Below, piece after piece: positions 1 through 5,750 of a DNA stretch of 6,390 bases. The stretch lies in the NCBI GenBank assembly GCA_040235375.1, contig JBECKQ010000036.1:1-6390 (forward strand). The letters are read 5' to 3'. The position numbers and the translations under genes were made by a program. The notes under the pieces were generated by a model, which worked only from the letters and a program-made list of their open reading frames with translations, made no database searches and was not told where the DNA came from. Each line of letters starts with the position of its first letter. Within the stretch, counting starts at the first letter, position 1. This DNA is from JBECKQ01 sp040235375. GTDB taxonomy: Bacteria > Planctomycetota > Phycisphaerae > UBA1845.

Positions 1-634
1 TGGCCCCGACCCGGCCGGCGGCGGGCAAGTGGATCGCGTGCAGAAGCGTCTCGTTCCGTTGAGCGACAGCGGTCGGTCGGGTTTCGATTTCAATTCCGCG
101 CCGGGCGAGCCTGTAGGCCGCCGTCACCGCGTCACCGTCGGTTTGTGCCCCATCGGTGAACAAACGGATCCGACCGCGGCCGTTGTCGGGAATCAATGCC
201 CCGGCCAGTTGCAGTGCATCGGCCAGTGCCGTGCCGTCTTGATTCACTTTCGATGCCGAACGGCGCGGCGTTTGAGACTGATCTTGCGGCACGATCCGCG
301 CCGTTGAATCAAACACGACGGTTCGGCTCTGCACCGCGTGGTTCGTTTCGCTGGCGACAGTGCGGACGTCCGTCGCGGCCAGGGCGTCGGCCACGGCGTC
401 GTCGGACATGCTCGACGACTCATCGATCACGTTGACAACAGTGTCGGTCGTGTCTTTGGTCGGAATGACCGGTTCCGCCAAGGCGAGAACGAGGCACACG
501 ACGGCGAGCGACCGAAGCAGCGCGACGACCACCGTACGCTGACGCCCGACCACCGTTCGTGCACGGAGGTGCAACACGACGAGCGGAATCACCGCCAGCA
601 GCAGCCACAACATGGCAGGATGCGCGAGAATCAT
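1..634 (-). CDS. Membrane-anchored VWA-domain protein (N-terminal part, runs off the window)
   Basis: The frame opens at an ATG at 634 and stays open to base 1, giving 211 codons with no stop, so the 3' end is missing. The product starts MILAHPAMLWLLLAVIPLVV. It has two predicted membrane segments (about residues 5-22 and 35-55) separated by an arginine-rich loop, which by the positive-inside rule puts the rest in the periplasm. A von Willebrand A fold follows. Its metal site (MIDAS) looks complete: D71-E-S73-S-S75 (DESSSM), T135 in a DGT turn, and T160-D161 in LFTDGAQTDGD. In planctomycete-type Bat loci, proteins of this build are usually 700-900 residues long and often carry a glutamine-amidotransferase-like fold after the VWA domain; that part would lie outside the window, so it is inference. 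The start lies 3 bases after the stop of the BatA-like gene, in the same frame, with only a weak ribosome site (AAGAG). It is probably co-translated as the distal gene of the moxR operon. A truncated BatA/BatB-like protein is the main alternative. Confidence 0.85.
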   Translation of the reverse strand, partial: MILAHPAMLWLLLAVIPLVVLHLRARTVVGRQRTVVVALLRSLAVVCLVLALAEPVIPTKDTTDTVVNVIDESSSMSDDAVADALAATDVRTVASETNHAVQSRTVVFDSTARIVPQDQSQTPRRSASKVNQDGTALADALQLAGALIPDNGRGRIRLFTDGAQTDGDAVTAAYRLARRGIEIETRPTAVAQRNETLLHAIHLPAAGRVGA

Positions 635-637
635 CTC

Positions 638-2320
638 TTAGGGAACCCTTCCGCGCGTATGCAGCAAAGCGTCTACAAAGAGGCCAACCAGCGCGATCAG
701 CAGAAGGCTTTGAAACATCGCCGGCAGGGAATATCGTGTGGCGAGTTCCGGCTGAGCGGTGTCATCCGTTGGCGTACGGGTGAGGTCGCTGACCGTGCGC
801 GACCCGGGCATGGCCGTTACCTCAGCGTCGGGCGGCGTGCGCGTGGGCCAGAGCGGATCGGTGATGTTGCCTTCCGGCGTCTGTACGAGTGGTGCATCCT
901 GCCAGCCGTTCATCAATGCCAGTGCCCGGGCCAGGAACACGGGGAACACGCTGCGGTTGGTCACGTCACTGTCCGGTGCAAGCAGGCTCGATGCCAGCAG
1001 GAGTCGAGGCGCTGGAGGTTTCTCGTCGAAGGCCGCAAGCAACTGGTCGCCGGCGCGCAGCAGGGGGATCAGATCTTCACGCGGCGCTCCCAGCGTCGCA
1101 CCGGTCCCGCAGCTTGCATCAGCGAAATCAAGCCCCTGGACCAAGTGGTGCGCTTCGGGGTGAATCGCATGGTCGGCCGAGACCTCCGGGCCCTCGGTGA
1201 CGACCACGATTGCCGATCGATCGCCGGGGACGGCGGCCGTATCGCTACGCGCGACAACCGTGGCCGATGCTTCGCCCGGCGTCAACACGGCGTACGGATT
1301 GCTGATCAGCGCCACGCGCAACGCTTCGGGCACATCTTCATCGATCCAGACGGGGATGGAATTGCGCAATGGCAGGCGGAACGTGGTGCGATCGTCTACG
1401 GTGAGGCCGTCGCCGGGAAGCAACTCGACGACAAGCGTATCGCCGTCGGCGGGAAGGTGTTTCACCGCCACGGTGCGCGTTCCGCCGGGGTCGAGCGCTA
1501 CCACCTCATCGAGCAGCCGAGCGCCGCCGGCACGTGAGATACGCACCTGGACTGATCGAGGCGCTCGGCCCCAGTATCCGATGCGTGCCGCAAACCGCCC
1601 GAAAAGAGGCGCGTCCGGCTCGAACTCATAGTTCACCGAGATGATGGCCGCGTTGTCGGCGGATTCACCAACGTAGCGGTACACCACGTCCGCTCCGGTT
1701 GTGCGCTGAGCATCCACGGGGTCCGGCTGGTCGGTTAACACCACGATCCGGGCATTCTCGACGCCGTTGAGCAGGGATTGGGCCAGACGGAGGGCGTTTT
1801 CGCGCGCCGCGGGCAGTTGCGGAGGCCGCAAAGCAAAAAGACGCTGCCGCGCCAGGACACGCGATTCATCAAACGCGAGAAGTACGCGCGGTATCGGATC
1901 GGCGACGACGATTGCAAGGCGGTCATCGGGAGCGAGTCGGCATGCCTGGGCCCAGACCGCATCGCGCGCCGCGTCCATGCGCGACCGGTTGGACGTGGCG
2001 GGTGCGCCCATCGACGAGCCCGCGGCAAAGACGATCACCTCGGTGAGGCGGTCTCCCGAATTGCCGTGCAGGCGGGGCTCCCCGAGCGCCAGTGCCAGCA
2101 GAGTGCAGATCAACGCGAGAAAGATAAACGTCCAGGGGTGGCGGAAGCGCTGCCAGAGGGTGCGGGCCTGCGGTCGCGCCAGCGAGTCGTCCCAGAACAT
2201 GATGGTGACGGTGCGGACGGAACGCGGTTGAACCCGCAGCAGGTGGAGGACAACCAGCACCGCCGCCGAAGCCACCGCCACGCCGACAACTGCCCACCAA
2301 GGTATACCGGCAAACGTCAC
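638..2320 (-). CDS. BatA-type membrane protein with degenerate VWA domain
   Basis: This 560-residue protein begins with GTG and ends with TAA. The N-terminus (residues 1-85) matches the BatA / aerotolerance regulator N-terminal pattern: a hydrophobic helix ending in VVLHLLR (about 7-28), a basic cytoplasmic loop (29-60), then a second helix (about 62-80) ending in LALALGEPRL. A VWA-like fold follows. At the place of the MIDAS DxSxS motif the protein reads VFAAGSSMG (97-105), so the aspartate is A99 and the first serine is G101; only S103 and the later T196-D197 (VVLTDQP) remain. Metal binding in the usual way is therefore doubtful. Residues about 210-530 form a long, probably beta-rich periplasmic region, and a last helix (about 535-553) is followed by a short basic tail (HTRGR), consistent with a cytoplasmic C-terminus. 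The GTG start is supported by the good BatA-like N-terminus and by a TGAGGG ribosome site. The family is tied to MoxR and VWA partners in envelope stress or aerotolerance; the exact role is unknown. The frame is intact, with no sign of decay. Confidence 0.88.
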   Translation of the reverse strand: MTFAGIPWWAVVGVAVASAAVLVVLHLLRVQPRSVRTVTIMFWDDSLARPQARTLWQRFRHPWTFIFLALICTLLALALGEPRLHGNSGDRLTEVIVFAAGSSMGAPATSNRSRMDAARDAVWAQACRLAPDDRLAIVVADPIPRVLLAFDESRVLARQRLFALRPPQLPAARENALRLAQSLLNGVENARIVVLTDQPDPVDAQRTTGADVVYRYVGESADNAAIISVNYEFEPDAPLFGRFAARIGYWGRAPRSVQVRISRAGGARLLDEVVALDPGGTRTVAVKHLPADGDTLVVELLPGDGLTVDDRTTFRLPLRNSIPVWIDEDVPEALRVALISNPYAVLTPGEASATVVARSDTAAVPGDRSAIVVVTEGPEVSADHAIHPEAHHLVQGLDFADASCGTGATLGAPREDLIPLLRAGDQLLAAFDEKPPAPRLLLASSLLAPDSDVTNRSVFPVFLARALALMNGWQDAPLVQTPEGNITDPLWPTRTPPDAEVTAMPGSRTVSDLTRTPTDDTAQPELATRYSLPAMFQSLLLIALVGLFVDALLHTRGRVP

Positions 2321-2330
2321 AGCAGGAACA

Positions 2331-2336
2331 CCCTCA
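2331..2336 (-). promoter_or_regulatory. Ribosome binding site of the BatA-like gene
   Basis: The minus-strand bases TGAGGG overlap the TGA stop of the DUF58 gene and lie 10 bases before the GTG at 2320. This is the best Shine-Dalgarno match near that junction. It supports the GTG start, as no upstream in-frame ATG fits, and suggests coupling with DUF58 termination. Confidence 0.5.
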
Positions 2337-3212
2337 ACTGTACAACACCCCGTTGCGGAATATCCCGCCGATCTGCGCGAACACCGAGCGATCCGCGTTC
2401 AGCATCAGGAAAGCACTTCGGCGACGGGCCGCAAAACTGCGCAGTTGCCCGCAGAAATCCTGGTACCGCGACTGGTACCGCCGGCGCGCCGCGGCGTCGA
2501 TGGTGACGACAACCTGGGCGTTCGATTCACAATCCACGAGCATCAACTCGCCGGTCATGGTCGGGTCCGCGTCGGCCGGGCGATAAACCTGGATGAGAAG
2601 CAGATCATGGTGCAGCCGGCGCAGAGCATCGATGATCGCGTCGGTTCCGCGCGGATCGAAGAAATCGGAGATCACCACGGCCAGACCCTTGCGCCGTCGG
2701 ACCGCCGCGAAGCGGCGGATGGACTGCCCCAGATTCGTCATGCCGGCCGGACCGAGCCCCTCGATGAAAGTCAGCGCCCCGAGCAATCCGCGCTTGCCGG
2801 TCGTCACGTTCAGCGCCGGCAGAAGATCGCTTCCGAAGGCATGCAGCTCCGCGCGATCGTGCTGGTTGAGCGCGGCGGCGAGCACGACTCCGGCCATCAG
2901 CCGGGCGGCGTTCGCCCGCGGGGGCTGCTCGAAGTACATCGAGTCGCTGGAATCGAGCAGTACGTAGACGGGGTAGTCGCGCGGTTCTTCAAAGAGCCGC
3001 AGGAACAGGCGACCACTGCGGCGATAGAGGTTGAAGTCGACGCGCCGCAGGTCGTCTCCGGGCGCGTAGGCCCGAAAGTCGCGAAACTCCATGCCCGCGC
3101 CCAGGGCCGCGGAACGGTGCTCCGCGTGCCGGCCGTTGGCCGCCGTACGGTGCGCCGCGATCCGCAGGCGCGCGACGCGGCGCAGGAAATCCTCGTTGAA
3201 CAGCGCTGCCAT
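2334..3212 (-). CDS. DUF58 family protein with VWA fold, MoxR partner
   Basis: This soluble protein of 292 residues has the usual length for the short DUF58 family and no membrane segment. The family signature is clear: GMEFRDFRAYAPGDDLRRVDF at residues 40-60, then LYRRSGRLFLRLFEE. The common form has IDW in place of VDF, a mild variant. The VWA part directly follows. Its MIDAS looks complete: D87-S-S89-D-S91 (LLDSSDSM), T159 in GMTNLG, and D183 in VVISDFFDPRG. DUF58 proteins are regularly encoded next to MoxR ATPases and are thought to be partners or adaptors of the ATPase; no enzymatic activity is established. The ATG at 3212 lies 3 bases after the moxR stop, in the same frame, with only a weak Shine-Dalgarno (GAG, 7 bases upstream), so translation probably depends on ribosomes finishing moxR. 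No second ATG fits better, because residues 1-40 include the conserved HAEHRSAALGAG stretch leading into the signature. Family assignment is very secure; the cellular role is inferred. Confidence 0.95.
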   Translation of the reverse strand: MAALFNEDFLRRVARLRIAAHRTAANGRHAEHRSAALGAGMEFRDFRAYAPGDDLRRVDFNLYRRSGRLFLRLFEEPRDYPVYVLLDSSDSMYFEQPPRANAARLMAGVVLAAALNQHDRAELHAFGSDLLPALNVTTGKRGLLGALTFIEGLGPAGMTNLGQSIRRFAAVRRRKGLAVVISDFFDPRGTDAIIDALRRLHHDLLLIQVYRPADADPTMTGELMLVDCESNAQVVVTIDAAARRRYQSRYQDFCGQLRSFAARRRSAFLMLNADRSVFAQIGGIFRNGVLYS

Positions 3213-3215
3213 CGG

Positions 3216-4241
3216 TCAACTCGATAGTTCGGACACGGAATTGACGGCCGCCTGAATCAGCTCGTCGGGATCGATCGCCTCGGACTGTCCTTCGAAGTTC
3301 AGCAGGACTCGATGGCGTAGAACGGGCAGGGCCGCATCACGGATGTCCGCACACGAGACGGCGAACCGTCCATCGAGCAGCGCGCGAACTTTCCCAAGCA
3401 GGAGCAGCGCCTGGGCGCCGCGCGGACTCGATCCGAGGGCTACGGCGCGGTTGATCATCGCCGGCGCGTGAAGCGATCCGGGCTGCGTCGCCATGACCAG
3501 CCGAATCGCATAGCCGCGAACCTGCTTGGTGACCGGCACCTCGCGGACAATCCGGCGCATCGTCAGGATTTCCTCCGCGGAGGAGAGCGGCTTGATCGTC
3601 GGCATGCTCGCCCCGGTCGTGCGTTCGAGGATATCGTGATACTCGTTTTCCTGCGGGTAGCCCACGAGCAGCTTGACCAGGAAGCGATCGAGCTGCGCTT
3701 CGGGCAGCGGATAGGTGCCCTCGTGCTCGATGGGATTCTGCGTGGCCACGACGATGAACGGCGCCGGCAGCGGCGTCGTTCGCCGGGCCACGGAGATCTG
3801 CCGCTCCTGCATCGCCTCGAGCAGGGCGGACTGCGTCTTCGGAGTCGCCCGGTTGATTTCATCCGCCAGAATGAAGTTGGCGACCAGCGGTCCCTCTTCA
3901 AAGCGCAGCTCGTGACCACCGCCTTCCTTCTCGTGCAGGACCATTGTCCCCACGATGTCGGCGGGCATCAGGTCGGGCGTGAACTGGATTCGTGAGAACT
4001 TCAGTTGCAGCGCCTGTGCCAACGTACGTGCCAGCAGCGTCTTGCCGAGGCCGGGCACGCCCTCGAGGAGGATGTGCCCGTCGGAAAGCAGAACCGCCAG
4101 GGTGTGCTCCACCAGTGCGTCGTGTCCGACAAAGACCTTGTGCACCTCGCGTTTGAGTCCGTCGAACACCTGTCGAAAGCGCTCGGCCCACGCCGTGGCG
4201 TCGCTGGCATCGATGGTCTGTGGTGATGCTGCGTTGTTCAT
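3216..4241 (-). CDS. moxR: MoxR-family AAA+ ATPase
   Basis: This is a complete MoxR ATPase (AAA_3 core plus AAA lid), 341 residues from the ATG at 4241 or 343 from a GTG at 4247. Counting from the GTG, the visible motifs are Walker A GVPGLGKT (63-70), Walker B FILADE (125-130) followed by INRATPKTQSALLEAMQE, sensor 1 ATQNP (168-172), the LPEAQLDRF block with a candidate arginine finger R188, and the sensor 2 region SSPRG (273-277). All key residues are present, so it should bind and hydrolyse ATP. MoxR proteins form hexamers and act as chaperone-like remodelers of VWA-domain partners; the DUF58 gene lies directly downstream and two membrane VWA-type genes follow. ATG 4241 is preferred because AGGGAG lies 5 bases before it. 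GTG 4247 has AAGGAA 6 bases before it and would leave one codon after the upstream stop, so it cannot be ruled out. It is cytoplasmic, with no membrane segment. The client protein is not identifiable from sequence. Confidence 0.97.
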   Translation of the reverse strand: MNNAASPQTIDASDATAWAERFRQVFDGLKREVHKVFVGHDALVEHTLAVLLSDGHILLEGVPGLGKTLLARTLAQALQLKFSRIQFTPDLMPADIVGTMVLHEKEGGGHELRFEEGPLVANFILADEINRATPKTQSALLEAMQERQISVARRTTPLPAPFIVVATQNPIEHEGTYPLPEAQLDRFLVKLLVGYPQENEYHDILERTTGASMPTIKPLSSAEEILTMRRIVREVPVTKQVRGYAIRLVMATQPGSLHAPAMINRAVALGSSPRGAQALLLLGKVRALLDGRFAVSCADIRDAALPVLRHRVLLNFEGQSEAIDPDELIQAAVNSVSELSS

Positions 4242-4246
4242 GTCCA

Positions 4247-4252
4247 CTCCCT
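4247..4252 (-). promoter_or_regulatory. Ribosome binding site deciding the moxR start
   Basis: The minus-strand bases AGGGAG overlap the TAG stop of the upstream membrane-protein gene and stand 5 bases before the ATG at 4241. A second candidate, AAGGAA at 4254-4259, is spaced 6 bases from the GTG at 4247. The first favours ATG, the second GTG; the products differ by two residues only. Confidence 0.45.
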
Positions 4253-5750
4253 ATTCCTTCGCCTTCTCGTTCTTCATCGCAATACGATCGGCCGAGTGCC
4301 GGGCGACCAGATAGTCGCGAACAATCTGCCGCCACGCCGGGGGGATGAGCTCGCCGCGCGTGGGAGATTCGGGGAGCGTCCGCCGCGGCGTGTTCACCGA
4401 CTTCGTGGGCTCTCCATCGCGTGGCACCGGATCCACCCGGTCGTGCGTGGTTTTCGTGGTGCCGGGACCCATGCGCCCGCGGACAAAGTCGGGGATGGGC
4501 ACGCCCAGCACCAGCGACGCCGTGCCACGCGACTTTTTCGGTGGCGTCGGCCCCCCGCGCCCGGTGCCCGGGGGACCCTGGTCGCCGCTGATTCCCAGGT
4601 CGCGCGAAGGCGCCGCGGCACGATCCTTGAGTGACGGCTGCACGCCACCGCGCTGCCGGTTCGATTCGCGTTCGTCTTCGATCGGGGTGTCGTCTTCGGT
4701 CTCTTCCTGATCGCCTTCCGCCGCCTGCTCGCGCAATGCCCAGTCATGCTGGATGACCGAGGCGGCGCTGGATCCCATCGTACCGCCGCTGACCGCCGAG
4801 CTGGACTGAGCGCTGGTGAGCGGCCTCTGCCTGCGCTCCGCCGCCGGTTTGCCGCGCTTCGGGTTGGCTTGCCGACCGCCCTCGCGCGGGCGCGTCGCGC
4901 CGCGGCTCGACGCACCGGAGGCGTCGCCGATCGCGGCGGACGGGCGGTCGATGCTCTGGGAGACACCGGGGTTGCCGGGACGAGGGTTTCCCGGCGATAG
5001 CTGGTTCCTGGAGGTGGCGCTGCCGCGGATCATCGCGTCGTTGTGCGCTTCGGATGGCGCATTCTCGCGCTCGCGGCGCAGCGCGGGTCGTGGCGCGGGC
5101 GTTTTTCTGGGCGACTCGGCAACATTGCGGATCGGAGCCGAGGTGAGGGCCACATTGGTTGGCGTAACACCCTGCGATGCCACGTCGAGGAGAGGGTTGA
5201 GCGGCCAAGCGTACAGCGCGATGCCGAGTGCGCCGCAAACGATGCAAAGTGCGGCGCTCCAAGTCGGTCGCGTCCCGGATGCCCGGAGGTCTGTTGTCGC
5301 GGGCGATCGATCATGCAGTCGCTCGAGCGTTTTCCAGCCATCGGCGACCGCCGCCCGGGCGAACGGCGAATCCGCCTGGTCCAGCAGCGCCAAGCCATTG
5401 GCGATACGGTTGTGATCGGCTGTCGCCAGGTCGAGGCGTTCGGCTGACTCGCGCCAGGACGGTGGGGCGACCGCAGCGCGAACGACAGGGATCGCCGCCG
5501 TAATCAGCATGACGCCGACCGCGGTCAGGCAGAACACCGCCCAGCCGACCGGCTGAGCGCGGCCCGACAGCAGCATTACTACGCCGAGCGCCGCGTAACC
5601 ACCGGCGACGACCGCACCGGCGCGACATGCCCACGCGACCGCGTGCGCAAACTGCGCCCGAATGACAGCGCGGTGCACACGTTTCTGGGCCCGGGCCAGC
5701 CCGCGCTCGAAATCTCGCGCAACCCGTGACTCGCTTGCCGACTTGATCAT
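4251..5750 (-). CDS. Membrane protein with long charged low-complexity tail (DUF4175-like N-terminus)
   Basis: I do not recognise a named family with certainty. The product is 499 residues from the ATG at 5750, which overlaps the upstream stop as ATGA. The open frame extends further upstream to 6083, but that extension lies over the upstream gene in another frame and is not credible. Residues 1-40 are basic; predicted membrane helices lie at about 41-62, 68-94 and 163-184. The segment between helices 2 and 3 (WRESAERLDLATADHNRIANGL, then DSPFARAAVADG) resembles DUF4175-type membrane proteins found in moxR loci of Planctomycetes; this is a remembered resemblance. Residues about 205-408 are low complexity: PGNP twice (253-261), a basic block (281-310), and an acidic block (341-363). 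The C-terminus becomes ordered again: a block around GVPIPDFVRGRMGPG (416-430), then IPPAWRQIVRDYLVARHSA (469-487). The gene probably supplies a membrane or envelope partner to MoxR. Its position 9 bases before moxR and its ATGA coupling to the preceding gene support co-expression. Confidence 0.8.
   Translation of the reverse strand: MIKSASESRVARDFERGLARAQKRVHRAVIRAQFAHAVAWACRAGAVVAGGYAALGVVMLLSGRAQPVGWAVFCLTAVGVMLITAAIPVVRAAVAPPSWRESAERLDLATADHNRIANGLALLDQADSPFARAAVADGWKTLERLHDRSPATTDLRASGTRPTWSAALCIVCGALGIALYAWPLNPLLDVASQGVTPTNVALTSAPIRNVAESPRKTPAPRPALRRERENAPSEAHNDAMIRGSATSRNQLSPGNPRPGNPGVSQSIDRPSAAIGDASGASSRGATRPREGGRQANPKRGKPAAERRQRPLTSAQSSSAVSGGTMGSSAASVIQHDWALREQAAEGDQEETEDDTPIEDERESNRQRGGVQPSLKDRAAAPSRDLGISGDQGPPGTGRGGPTPPKKSRGTASLVLGVPIPDFVRGRMGPGTTKTTHDRVDPVPRDGEPTKSVNTPRRTLPESPTRGELIPPAWRQIVRDYLVARHSADRIAMKNEKAKE
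5747..5750 (-). other. ATGA stop/start overlap
   Basis: The ATG of the membrane-protein gene (5750-5748) shares bases with the TGA stop of the preceding gene (5749-5747). Such 4-base overlaps usually reflect translational coupling. A possible Shine-Dalgarno, AAGGTG, lies about 11 bases upstream inside the preceding gene, which is further away than usual, so reinitiation by the terminating ribosome is likely. Confidence 0.75.

Noticed and set aside
338..1537. A 399-codon open frame on the plus strand
   Set aside because: It lies antisense to the BatA-like and VWA genes, has a Arg/Gln/Gly/His-rich composition typical of a shadow frame in GC-rich DNA, shows no domain, and crosses a real gene junction.
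1778..3227. Plus-strand open frames of 242 and 260 codons
   Set aside because: Both are antisense to clear BatA/DUF58 coding sequence with intact family motifs. Their products are arginine- and glycine-rich with no recognisable fold.
3468..3995. A 175-codon plus-strand frame opposite moxR
   Set aside because: It covers the antisense of the MoxR Walker B and sensor motifs, which are strongly constrained on the minus strand; the frame is a by-product.
4551..4580. GC-rich run (ccccccgcg...gtgcccgggggaccc) that could fold as a hairpin terminator
   Set aside because: It lies inside the Gly/Pro-rich coding tail of the membrane protein and has no following T-run on the minus strand; the composition explains it.
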